A stretch of DNA of 41,960 bases from Mycobacterium pinniadriaticum (GTDB lineage: Bacteria; Actinomycetota; Actinomycetes; Mycobacteriales; Mycobacteriaceae). Within the stretch, counting starts at the first letter, position 1. The number at the start of each line of letters is the position of its first letter. The translations under genes were made by a program, and so were the position numbers. Location: assembly GCF_026242045.1 (NCBI RefSeq), contig NZ_JAPJDO010000046.1, positions 1-41,960 on the forward strand. The letters run 5' to 3'. Shown here piece after piece: positions 24,055 through 32,068 of this stretch. The notes below the pieces were generated by a model. It worked only from the letters and a program-made list of their open reading frames with translations, made no database searches and was not told the DNA's origin.

Positions 24055-24945
24055 TCAGCGCTCCTTGCGGAGCAGGTCTCGGGCGACCGTCGATGACCAG
24101 AACTGCTGCTGTTCGCCCCACATGGCCACGCTGTCGGTGTTCCACTCGGTCTGACCCAGGGCGCACACCATGCGCGGGTACATCGTCCAGATCATGGTGT
24201 TGCGGTTCTGGCCCTCGGCAACGAGTTTGCGGCCCTTGGCGTCTTCGGCCTCGATGAAGATCCGATCGGCCTGCAGGCTGCGCCGGCGTCCCTCGGTCCA
24301 AGTACGTCCTGATACCAGGTCCACCATCTCGCCGTCGCGCAACAGGTAGCCCGTGATGACCCTGTTCTGCTGGCCGTCCCAGATCGACATGACGTGGAAG
24401 GCCTCGTCCTCGGACGCGATGCCCCACAGGTAGTCGCCCGAGGGAGTGTCGACACCGAGATCCCGGTGGCCCCAGGATCTGTCGCGCATCGCCCAGCAGT
24501 CGACCGCCAGATCCTCGCCGTTCAGCAGGAGGGTTCCCGTCATGCGTCCCGGCTGTTCGAAGTGGTTACCGAACTGATGGGCGTCGCTGAAGGCGGTATA
24601 GGTCAAGTCGAATGCACAGCCGTGAAAGTCGTAGGTGAAGCGGAAACTGCGGCCGGGCACGACGCGTTCGATGGTCAGCCCACCCGGGTAGTGCGCGTCC
24701 ATGAATTCGCCCTCTGGAATGTGCTGAATCCAGTGCACATCGTGGTGCAGGGCGTCCTCGATCGTGGTCGTTTCGGTGTCCCAGAAGGTGGGTCCGACGC
24801 AACACAGGCCCATATTCGGCCGGTGCCAGTTGTAGATATAGCCCTCAATACCCTTGTCCGGCATTGAAATAGAGAACCACGTGCTTTCATTCCAGTAGGG
24901 GTCGTCGTCAGGCTCATGGTAGAGGTCGTCCGCCTCGGTGATCAC
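24055..24945 (-). CDS. DUF7064-like protein
   Basis: 296 residues. Features include WNESTWFSIS near the start, a middle part with FEQPGRMTGTLLLNGEDLAV, and the block AMRDRSWGHRDLG at about 153-165, which is characteristic of DUF7064/DUF7065 proteins (beta-rich folds of the CrtC/AttH type). The enzymatic role of this family is not established. The GTG start overlaps the stop of the PEP-utilising gene (GTGA), showing tight coupling. No signal peptide or membrane segment. A partner or substrate-side enzyme of the upstream phosphotransferase is inferred from context only. Confidence 0.75.
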   Translation of the reverse strand: MITEADDLYHEPDDDPYWNESTWFSISMPDKGIEGYIYNWHRPNMGLCCVGPTFWDTETTTIEDALHHDVHWIQHIPEGEFMDAHYPGGLTIERVVPGRSFRFTYDFHGCAFDLTYTAFSDAHQFGNHFEQPGRMTGTLLLNGEDLAVDCWAMRDRSWGHRDLGVDTPSGDYLWGIASEDEAFHVMSIWDGQQNRVITGYLLRDGEMVDLVSGRTWTEGRRRSLQADRIFIEAEDAKGRKLVAEGQNRNTMIWTMYPRMVCALGQTEWNTDSVAMWGEQQQFWSSTVARDLLRKER

Positions 24946-26633
24946 GCTTCATCCTCCTGCTGTGCCGGGATGGGAACTTCATGGTGGCTCGCGCCGATCA
25001 CCGTGACCTCTCCAGAGGTCCCGTCAACCCGAACTCTGTTGCCGGTCTGGATCTGTCGGGTTCCGGACTTGGTGTTGGTCACGCACGGGACGCCGAGTTC
25101 GCGAGCCACGATCGCGCCGTGGCTCATCGGGCCGCCGACGTCGATGACGAGCGCCCCGGCGATCATCATCACCGGAGTCCAGCTCGGATCGGTCGAGCGG
25201 CAGACCAGGATGTCACCGGGCTCGACGTCGAATGCGTCGTCGGGGTCGGTCACCACCACCGCGCGCCCCTCGACGACCCCGGGTGTCACCGGAAAACCCG
25301 AGACCCGATCCGCCGACGCGCGCTCCGTCGACTCAGCGTTGGAGATCGGAACGGGCGGTCCGACCCAGGATTCGGGAAGGTCGAGTGTCAGGTACTGCTC
25401 GTACTTCGCCCGACGAGACCCAACGAGGTCTTTGATATCGGATGGAAGACCGTCACTGCAGGCTTCGGCAAGGGTGAGAAATGCGATGTCGGATGGATCG
25501 CTGAGGGACCCTTGGGCGACGAGGTGGCCGGCGATCTCGCGGCTCGCCGCGCGGGCGCCGTCGAGTGCCATCAGGCAGCCCACTTTCTGCGCTTCTCGCT
25601 GACGCAGGAAATGCGCGGCCAGCGGGAGCATCACCCGCAGTTTGATGCGCTCGACGTAGTTCGATGCTGCACGGAGGCGTTGTTCGGCCCGCTGCCGCGC
25701 GGCCACCTGCGTGACGTGCTTAGCGTGTGGATTCTGGTCTTCCGGGACCCGCGCTAGGGCCTCGATCAGCGGGTCGATGATGTCGGCCCGGGTTCGCCAT
25801 GAGTCGGCGATGAAGTCGAATTGTCTCGGCGCCTGATAGCCGTGTCGGTCGATGATCGCCGATACCGGCAGGCGGCCGCGTGAGGCTTCCCAAAGGTCCT
25901 CTGCGACCTTCTCTTCGGGCATGCCAAGCCCGGTGAAGAGCTCGTTCTCCAAGCCGGTCATGCCCTTGGCCTCGGCTAGGTTGACGACCTCGCTGAAGAT
26001 CCGCGGACCAAGCATGCTCGCATGGAGACCGAAGCGTAAGACGTCGACATACTTGTCGTAGCTCTCCCGGAACAACCGCTGCGCCGCGCCGAGCTCGCGT
26101 CGGCCGCCAACCGCATTGCGCCACCACGGTTCGAGTGCTTGGAGTCTGCGCCGAAGCCGCGGGGTCGCCGATGCACCGACCACGAGGAGGCGCGCGTAGG
26201 CCGGAATGTCCTTGAGGCCGGGTCGAGGTTGCTTTTCAGCGGCCGAAGCGCCGGCCTTGGCCTCGCCGGTGAGGCCCTCCTCCATTCGTTCGACATCCAC
26301 GCCCGGAAGCCGAGTTACGATGTCCGCGGTCTTTTTGAGGTTGAGGCAGAAACGCCCGAAGAACACCGCCGTCATCCGCTGGTCGGGATCGTTGTCGAGC
26401 CGAACTTCGTCCGCCGACACGACGCCGTTGTCGCGCCACATCATCAAGCCGGATATCTCCGCACCGTCCATCGCATAGGTGACGGTGAGGGGCGGATGAA
26501 CGCCGATGAGCGCTTCGCCGACGTTCGCGATCGTCCATCGCACGTCAGGGTCCCGCGCGTGCATGTGCATCGGATCTTCGGAATCGGGAGCGGAGTCAAA
26601 GGTCACGAACACACCCTCGTCGCTGAATGTCAC
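24942..26633 (-). CDS. PEP-synthase/rifampin-phosphotransferase-like protein without ATP-grasp domain
   Basis: 563 residues. The N-terminal and central part (about 30-420) resembles the acceptor-substrate domain of rifampin phosphotransferase-type enzymes: WTIANVGEALIGVHPPLT at 33-50, GRFCLNLKK near 93-101, TRLPGVDVERMEE at 107-119. The C-terminal swivel domain (about 445-545) has GGPMSHGAIVARELGVPCV with phospho-acceptor His505. No ATP-grasp domain is present, which in this family normally supplies the phosphate. The architecture recalls subunit 1 of phenylphosphate synthase, whose ATP domain is a separate protein. GTG start at 26631-26633; later in-frame GTG starts are possible. First gene of a three-gene operon. 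Confidence 0.82.
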   Translation of the reverse strand: MTFSDEGVFVTFDSAPDSEDPMHMHARDPDVRWTIANVGEALIGVHPPLTVTYAMDGAEISGLMMWRDNGVVSADEVRLDNDPDQRMTAVFFGRFCLNLKKTADIVTRLPGVDVERMEEGLTGEAKAGASAAEKQPRPGLKDIPAYARLLVVGASATPRLRRRLQALEPWWRNAVGGRRELGAAQRLFRESYDKYVDVLRFGLHASMLGPRIFSEVVNLAEAKGMTGLENELFTGLGMPEEKVAEDLWEASRGRLPVSAIIDRHGYQAPRQFDFIADSWRTRADIIDPLIEALARVPEDQNPHAKHVTQVAARQRAEQRLRAASNYVERIKLRVMLPLAAHFLRQREAQKVGCLMALDGARAASREIAGHLVAQGSLSDPSDIAFLTLAEACSDGLPSDIKDLVGSRRAKYEQYLTLDLPESWVGPPVPISNAESTERASADRVSGFPVTPGVVEGRAVVVTDPDDAFDVEPGDILVCRSTDPSWTPVMMIAGALVIDVGGPMSHGAIVARELGVPCVTNTKSGTRQIQTGNRVRVDGTSGEVTVIGASHHEVPIPAQQEDEA

Positions 26634-26651
26634 CGCCTCGTGCGATGTCGA

Positions 26652-26685
26652 GGGCAGACTATCGACTGCCCAGAATTGATGTCAA
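26652..26685 (-). promoter_or_regulatory. Promoter with overlapping dyad for the PEP-utilising operon
   Basis: On the minus strand TTGACA (26680-26685) and GATAGT (26658-26663) are separated by 16 bp, a strong SigA-type match. The expected transcript start is near 26651, 18 nt before the GTG. An inverted repeat GGGCAG-N8-CTGCCC (26652-26671) straddles the -10, a likely repressor site. Confidence 0.7.
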
Positions 26686-26752
26686 TCTCCTATGACACGA
26701 ATTTGGGCGACGGCCGGGAAGCCGGGGAGAGCAATTCGGCACCGGCTGCCGG

Positions 26753-27049
26753 TTATCGGGTGATACCGACCCTGCTCAGGCTCCGTCGCAGTTGCAGCGC
26801 CGCTAAGGCGATCGGATTGTCCAATCGCTGCGGCAGGACGAAACGCCGCGCGACGGTTCCCAACGCGCTTCGGCCGAGCCGGTAGCGCATCACTGAGGCG
26901 CCCAGGAACCCGGCGGCGACGCCGATCGCGAAGTATCGACCGGCTCGTCGACGGTTCCGCTCCCGCACAGCGCCCGCGACGTAGCCGCATAGGGCGGCCA
27001 GGGCGGCAATCGCGATGAGCAGAAAACTCAGCGCTCCGACCGCGTCCAT
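26753..27049 (-). CDS. Small membrane protein, unknown function
   Basis: 98 residues from the ATG at 27049, preceded by GGGAGG at a good distance. Two hydrophobic helices, at about 5-25 (ALSFLLIAIAALAALCGYVAG) and 40-56 (GRYFAIGVAAGFLGASV), are joined by a very basic loop (RERNRRRAGR) that should be cytoplasmic. The C-terminal third is basic. A TTG start at 27064 would add five residues. It ends about 120 bp from the PEP operon start on the same strand. No family recognised. Confidence 0.6.
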   Translation of the reverse strand: MDAVGALSFLLIAIAALAALCGYVAGAVRERNRRRAGRYFAIGVAAGFLGASVMRYRLGRSALGTVARRFVLPQRLDNPIALAALQLRRSLSRVGITR

Positions 27050-27194
27050 GCCACAACCTCCCAACTCGGTTGTCCATCACACCACCGTCTGTACCAATCC
27101 GGCAGCGATGACCGAAGGTCGTGATCGAACCGAGGACGAAGCGTTACCGTCAGGTGGGTAGGAACTCGTTGCGAGTCCCGCCCCCAACTATGTG

Positions 27195-27209
27195 CGAATG
27201 ACTCATTCG
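27195..27209. promoter_or_regulatory. 15-bp dyad upstream of the radical SAM gene
   Basis: CGAATGA-C-TCATTCG is a perfect inverted repeat with a single central base, 78 bp before the radical SAM start. Size and symmetry fit a dimeric repressor or activator site. No cognate regulator gene is adjacent. Confidence 0.45.
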
Positions 27210-27287
27210 GCCAGGTCAGGTTGTTAGGCTGCCAGTGGCAAGCAGCGCCGCCTATACGTCGACGAGTCCGATTCGGAGCAGACGACT

Positions 27288-28847
27288 GTGGCAAACATTG
27301 TCCTGATAAATCCTCGGTTCGAAGTGTCCTACTGGGGCCTGGAACACGCCCTTCCGCTGCTGGGCAAGAAGTGCAACGTTCCGACCGCCTGCCTGCCTCT
27401 GCTCGCCGCGTTGACCCCCGACGAGCATCACGTGACGTTGATCGATGAGAACGTCGAGGACATCGACTTCGGCAAAGTCGCCCAGGCGGACATCGTGGGG
27501 CTCACCGGCATGATCGTTCAGCGCCAGCGCATGCGCGAAATCCTCACCGAACTCAAAGCGCGAGGCACCTTCGTCGTCGTCGGCGGGCCCTGGGTGAGCG
27601 TGCAGGAGGACTACTTCGACGGCCTCGCCGACGCGATCTTCGTCGGCGAAGCCGAGACGACCTGGCCGCAGTTCCTCGACGACTGGGCTCGCGGCCAGCA
27701 TCAGTACCGCTACGAGCAGGCCGAGCGGACCGACATGACCCAGGTTCCGGTGCCCCGCTACGACCTGCTGAAGACCAAGAACTACGTGTTCGGCAGCATC
27801 CAGTTCAGCCGCGGCTGCCCGTTCCAGTGCGAGTTCTGCGACATCATCGTCACCTTCGGCCGCAAGCCCCGGCTCAAGACGAGTGAGCAGGTGATCGCCG
27901 AGCTGGAGGCGATGCGCAGGGAGAACCTGTTCATCGCGTTCATCGTCGACGACAACCTGATCGGCAACAAGGCCGCAGTGAAGGTGCTGCTGCAGGATGT
28001 CGCCGCGTGGCAAGCCAAAGAGGGCTACCCCTTCCAGTTCTTCACCGAGGCATCGCTGAACCTCGCCGAAGACGAGGAGCTGATGGCGTTGATGGTCGCC
28101 GCCAACGTCACCGTGGTCTTCATCGGCATCGAGAGCCCGAACGAGGACTCGCTGAAGGAAGCTAAGAAATATCAGAACGTGCGCAAGGGCGGGACGATCG
28201 TCGATCGGGTCCGCAAGGTGCAAGACGCCGGACTCGAAGTCTGGTGCGGCATGATCGTCGGCTTCGACAACGACGACGCCCGGATCTTCAAGGAACAAGC
28301 CGACTTCATCGCCCAGACCGACATCATGCACGCGATGGTCGGCATGCTCTCGGCCATTCCCAAGACGCCGTTGCACGCGCGCCTGCGAAACGAGGGCCGC
28401 CTGGATCTGAAAGATGAGCAGTCCTTCGGTACCAACGTGATTCCGCTGAATATGAGTCGTGACGAGCTACGGGACGGCTACATCGACCTCATGCGCGATC
28501 TCTACGATCCCGATTTCTACTTCGACCGGCTCGAAAGCCTCTATCTGGAAAGGGAATTCGACTTCGGCCGGGCGCGTAACGCGTATCTGCGCGAACATCT
28601 GTGGCGCAGGTTGCGGGCGCAGTTGTTCGACGGTGCGCGGGCGCTCGGCCTCTTCGCGTTGCTGATGAAGAACGTTCCCGACCCGAAACTGCGGCGGATC
28701 TACCGACGTCGGATGACGACGATCCTGCGGAGTCGGCCAGACCCGGGCGTGCTGTTCGTCTGCGTCGTCAAATGCGCGACGCACTACCACCATTACACGA
28801 TGTCGCGGGAAATGTCCGAACGCCGAACGCTGGTCAATACGTTCTGA
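27288..28847 (+). CDS. B12-binding-type radical SAM protein (DUF4070-like C-terminus)
   Basis: 519 residues. The N-terminal Rossmann-like domain (about 1-135) has the layout of cobalamin-binding radical SAM enzymes (MANIVLINPRFEVSYWGLEH, IVGLTGMIVQRQR, VVVGGPWVS, IFVGEAE). The radical SAM core carries the [4Fe-4S] motif C177-x3-C181-x2-C184 (RGCPFQCEFCDI). The C-terminal region (about 390-500) resembles DUF4070, as in hopanoid C-2 methylase HpnP and relatives. The DxHxxG cobalamin motif is not seen, so any B12 would bind base-off. GTG 27288 with GGAG upstream. Likely a methyltransferase or other radical chemistry on a lipid or natural product; substrate unknown. It may be co-transcribed with the next gene. 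Confidence 0.85.
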   Translation: MANIVLINPRFEVSYWGLEHALPLLGKKCNVPTACLPLLAALTPDEHHVTLIDENVEDIDFGKVAQADIVGLTGMIVQRQRMREILTELKARGTFVVVGGPWVSVQEDYFDGLADAIFVGEAETTWPQFLDDWARGQHQYRYEQAERTDMTQVPVPRYDLLKTKNYVFGSIQFSRGCPFQCEFCDIIVTFGRKPRLKTSEQVIAELEAMRRENLFIAFIVDDNLIGNKAAVKVLLQDVAAWQAKEGYPFQFFTEASLNLAEDEELMALMVAANVTVVFIGIESPNEDSLKEAKKYQNVRKGGTIVDRVRKVQDAGLEVWCGMIVGFDNDDARIFKEQADFIAQTDIMHAMVGMLSAIPKTPLHARLRNEGRLDLKDEQSFGTNVIPLNMSRDELRDGYIDLMRDLYDPDFYFDRLESLYLEREFDFGRARNAYLREHLWRRLRAQLFDGARALGLFALLMKNVPDPKLRRIYRRRMTTILRSRPDPGVLFVCVVKCATHYHHYTMSREMSERRTLVNTF

Positions 28848-28867
28848 GTTCTTGATTGGAGGCACCG

Positions 28868-29284
28868 ATGCCGTCCGCTTACAAACTTCTCCAGATCGCG
28901 CTCGTCGTGTTCGGCGCGATCATGGTGCTGGTCTACCCCCTGGCGGTGATTTGGCCGTCGGGGTGGGCTTGGCATCACGGCGCGCCGTATGAATCGCAGT
29001 ACTTCATGATGATCGTCGGCGTGTACGCGACGCTCGGTGTATTTCTGATCAACGCGGCGCGCGACCCGCAGGCCAACGCCAGCCTGATCTGGTTCACCGT
29101 CTGGTCCAGCGTGGCGCACGCGGTGATCATGGCTGTGCAGGCGTTCGGCCCCGGACACCACATGGGTCATCTGCTGGGGGACGTCCCGGCCCTGCTCCTG
29201 GTCGCTGTCGTGCTGTCGGTGCTGATGGTGTCGGCGGGTGTGAAGCAGTCCGCACACCAGCCGGCGAGGCCGGGAACAACCTAG
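28868..29284 (+). CDS. DUF6632-like four-helix membrane protein
   Basis: 138 residues. Four hydrophobic helices at about 7-28, 45-64, 78-95 and 105-123. Motifs WPSGWAWHHG, YATLGVFLI and IWFTVWSSVAHAVIM are typical of a small family (DUF6632) of unknown role. ATG at 28868 with GGAGG 6 nt upstream; 20 nt after the radical SAM stop, so probably the same operon. Could anchor or assist the radical SAM enzyme at the membrane, but that is only inferred from position. Confidence 0.7.
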   Translation: MPSAYKLLQIALVVFGAIMVLVYPLAVIWPSGWAWHHGAPYESQYFMMIVGVYATLGVFLINAARDPQANASLIWFTVWSSVAHAVIMAVQAFGPGHHMGHLLGDVPALLLVAVVLSVLMVSAGVKQSAHQPARPGTT

Positions 29285-29392
29285 GCGCTTTGTTCGCCGT
29301 CGCTGCCGGTGACCTTGTCCAGGAAGTCCACCGCGATCACCCGAACGGGCACGTTCGTCTGCTGACTCGGCATTGGCCAGCAGGGTGCCCTC

Positions 29393-29420
29393 TTGCGATT
29401 CGACGCTAATGTTGTATATT
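29393..29420 (+). promoter_or_regulatory. Promoter of the amidohydrolase gene
   Basis: TTGCGA (29393-29398) and TATATT (29415-29420) with 16-bp spacing. This is an unusually AT-rich stretch for the window. Expected transcript start near 29427, with a leader of about 57 nt before the ATG at 29484. Confidence 0.6.
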
Positions 29421-29483
29421 CATCACAAACGTTGAACACTCGTGTGGCAGCGGATGTTGCGGTGTGGCCGAGAAAGGGAGCTG

Positions 29484-30518
29484 ATGAAACTGATCTGCAT
29501 CGAGGAGCACGCTGTCGACGCCGCGATCGCGCAATCTGCGCAGCGCATCGTACGCCAGGAAGCGCCCTATATCGGACTGCAGTCCTCGCCGACTGCTGTT
29601 GCTTATCCAAGGCCTAGCGATCGGCCTGGCCTGGTCCAGCTGGACGAAGCCATCTCCCTCGCAAGCGATTTGAGTGAGGGCCGGATCAAGAATATGGATG
29701 AACACGACATCGATATGCAGATCGTCTCGTATAGCAGTCCCGGGCAATTGGTCCCGACTGACGAGGCTGTCACCCTCACCCGCGCTGCCAATGACCGTCT
29801 GGCTGAGGCCACCAGGGCGCATCCGACCCGTTTGGGTGGTTTCGCCATGCTGCCCTGGCAAGACCCTGCGGCAGCGGTCGACGAACTCGACCGCGCGGTA
29901 ACCGACCTCGGGCTGAAGGGTGTTCTGCTAGCCGGACGTCCGGGTCACACGTTCCTCGATGACGCAAAGTATGAACGCGTACTTCAGAAGTTGAACGACC
30001 TGCAGGTGCCCCTGTACCTTCACCCGTTTTACCCGCTGCCTCAAGTTCAGGAGGTCTACTATGCAGGTCTTCGTCCAGAGGTAACTGCACAGTTCTCGCT
30101 CGGCGCCTGGGGTTGGCACAATGAAGCCGGGATTCACGTTCTGCGACTGATTCTTTCAGGCGCTTTCGAGCGATTCACCAGCCTGCAGGTCATCAGTGGC
30201 CACTGGGGTGAAATGGTTCCGTTCTATCTGCAAAGGCTCGATGACGTTCTACCACCGACCGTCACTGGTCTCTCAACCACCATCACGGAGACCTACCGCA
30301 ATCACGTCTGGGTCACACCGAGTGGCATGTTCTACGAACCGCACTTCGAGTTCATCCGCTCTGTCATAGGCCTCGACCGATTGATCTGGGCAGTCGACTA
30401 CCCGTATCTAACTCTGGACGGCACCCGAAAATTTGTTGAAAATCTGCCGATCACCGAGGAGGAGAGGCACAATGTCGCGCACCGCAACGCTGAGCAGCTC
30501 TTCGGGTTGCCAACCTGA
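29484..30518 (+). CDS. Amidohydrolase-family decarboxylase-like protein
   Basis: 344 residues, amidohydrolase-2 TIM barrel. Likely metal ligands are Glu7 and His9 (IEEHA), His180 (LYLHPFYP), His240 (SGHWGE) and Asp305 (VDYPY). The SGHWGEMVPFYLQRLD block resembles gamma-resorcylate and 2,3-dihydroxybenzoate decarboxylases (QGHMGE-type), which remove CO2 from aromatic acids without oxidation. Start ATG 29484 follows AAAGGGAG; an earlier GTG at 29442 adds 14 unlikely residues. Codon use is less GC-biased than neighbours (CGTATAGCAG, CTATCGAT-like stretches), which may mean separate acquisition. Convergent with the aldehyde dehydrogenases. Decarboxylase function is inferred from family. Confidence 0.82.
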   Translation: MKLICIEEHAVDAAIAQSAQRIVRQEAPYIGLQSSPTAVAYPRPSDRPGLVQLDEAISLASDLSEGRIKNMDEHDIDMQIVSYSSPGQLVPTDEAVTLTRAANDRLAEATRAHPTRLGGFAMLPWQDPAAAVDELDRAVTDLGLKGVLLAGRPGHTFLDDAKYERVLQKLNDLQVPLYLHPFYPLPQVQEVYYAGLRPEVTAQFSLGAWGWHNEAGIHVLRLILSGAFERFTSLQVISGHWGEMVPFYLQRLDDVLPPTVTGLSTTITETYRNHVWVTPSGMFYEPHFEFIRSVIGLDRLIWAVDYPYLTLDGTRKFVENLPITEEERHNVAHRNAEQLFGLPT

Positions 30519-30586
30519 GCGGACTGAAATACCCGATCCCGCAGACCCTTTCAAGAAACGAGGCAAACCGGTCCACAGCAGCCGGC

Positions 30587-32038
30587 TCAGGCCCCGTGGT
30601 AATTGTCGGTGATCGTCTTGTACTGGGTGTAAGGAGACAGACCGAGCTCGCCGCCGAACTCCTGTCCGACACCGCTCTCCTTGTATCCCCCGAACGGCCC
30701 GTCCACCTCCATGCTTGCCATGTTGTGGCTGTTGACCCAGGTGGTACCGGCTTCGATTTGCGAGCCGATGGCGATGGCCTTTTCGACGTCACGTGACCAC
30801 ACCGAACTCGCGAGTCCGTAGGGGCTGTCATTGGCGCGGCGGACCGCTTCCTCGACATCGGAGCACTTCATGATCGGCAGGATGGGGCCCATCTGTTCGC
30901 ACGTGACCACGGCAGCCGCGTCGGGCGGGTTCAGCACCAGATGGGGGAGCATGAAATACCCCCCCGCGGGATCGGTACCCTCCGCGTAGGAGCCCAACTC
31001 GACCACATCGAGACCGGCATCCTTGGTCGCAGTGAGTAATTCGCTGACCTTGATGTACTGGCGCTCGTTGGTCAGCGGACCCATCATGACCTCGGGCCGG
31101 GATCCGTCACCCACCACAATCCGGGCGGCGGCGTCCGTGAGCTTGTCGACAAGTTCGTCGTAGCGCGATTCGTGGACGTAGAGCCGTTTGATGGCGAAAC
31201 AGACTTGCCCGGCGTCGGTGAACGCGCCGTTGATGATGCGGTTGATGGCCGTCGCGTCAAGTTCGGCATCGTCGAGGATGAGTGCGGCGTCGTTGCCGCC
31301 GAGTTCGAGCGTGACGCCGGCCAGGTGCCCGGCGGCGTCGGCCATCACCGCCTTGCCAGTCTCCGAACTGCCCACGAACGCCACCTTTCGCACTCGCTTG
31401 TCCTTGACGAGCGCCGATCCCACCTCGGCTCCCAGTCCGGACACGATGTTGAGCACACCGGGGGGGAAGATGGCGGCGACCGCGGCCAGGCACTCCAGGG
31501 TGGCCAGCGGCGCGAATTCGGGCACCTTGACGACCAACGTGTTGCCGGCCATCAGCCCAGGGCCGATTTTGGCGCATGACAGAGCGATCGGGAAGTTCCA
31601 CGGGATGATGGCCGCGCAGACACCGATGGGCTGCCGCTGTACTCGCAGGCGGCGGGTCCCGTTGTCGAGTATCTTCTCGGCCAGCCACTCCGGATGAGGC
31701 GCGTAGTATCCCAGCGACATGGCTCCGATCTGGAAGTCGAGGAACGACTCCATCAGCGTCTTGCCGTTCTCGGCGGTCAGCACCGGGATCAGGTCGTTGG
31801 CACGCTCGGTGACCACACCAGCAGCCTGCATCAACAAGGCGCCTCGTTCGGCCGCAGGTGTGTCCCGCCATGCTGGGAAGGCCTCGACAGCGGCCGCGAC
31901 CGCGGTCGCCGCGTGTGTGGCCGATCCGTTGGGATAACGGCCGACGACTGTCGTCAGATCCGCGGGATTGCGGACATCGATCCAGTCGTCGCTGGTGGCT
32001 GGTTTGCCACCGATGGTCATCGTCGGTTCGATGGGCAC
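30587..32038 (-). CDS. Aldehyde dehydrogenase (second gene of tandem pair)
   Basis: 483 residues, NAD(P)-dependent ALDH superfamily. Asn148 (PWNFP), general base Glu245 (LELGGN) and catalytic Cys280 (GAFTDAGQVC) are all present. The nucleotide-site block reads KVPEF at 171-175 in place of the common KPSE. GTG start at 32036-32038 with AAGGAGAG upstream; an in-frame ATG at 32020 is an alternative. It lies 30 bp after its paralogue, and both keep the same residue numbering through the active site. Oxidises an aldehyde to an acid; the substrate is probably an intermediate of the neighbouring catabolic cluster. Confidence 0.92.
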   Translation of the reverse strand: MPIEPTMTIGGKPATSDDWIDVRNPADLTTVVGRYPNGSATHAATAVAAAVEAFPAWRDTPAAERGALLMQAAGVVTERANDLIPVLTAENGKTLMESFLDFQIGAMSLGYYAPHPEWLAEKILDNGTRRLRVQRQPIGVCAAIIPWNFPIALSCAKIGPGLMAGNTLVVKVPEFAPLATLECLAAVAAIFPPGVLNIVSGLGAEVGSALVKDKRVRKVAFVGSSETGKAVMADAAGHLAGVTLELGGNDAALILDDAELDATAINRIINGAFTDAGQVCFAIKRLYVHESRYDELVDKLTDAAARIVVGDGSRPEVMMGPLTNERQYIKVSELLTATKDAGLDVVELGSYAEGTDPAGGYFMLPHLVLNPPDAAAVVTCEQMGPILPIMKCSDVEEAVRRANDSPYGLASSVWSRDVEKAIAIGSQIEAGTTWVNSHNMASMEVDGPFGGYKESGVGQEFGGELGLSPYTQYKTITDNYHGA

Positions 32039-32068
32039 CCGGCTCTCCTTATGTGTCCGATTCGACTG

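Noticed and set aside
27252..28376. 374-codon minus-strand frame
   Set aside because: Antisense to the radical SAM gene; His/Asp/Val-rich shadow of its sequence.
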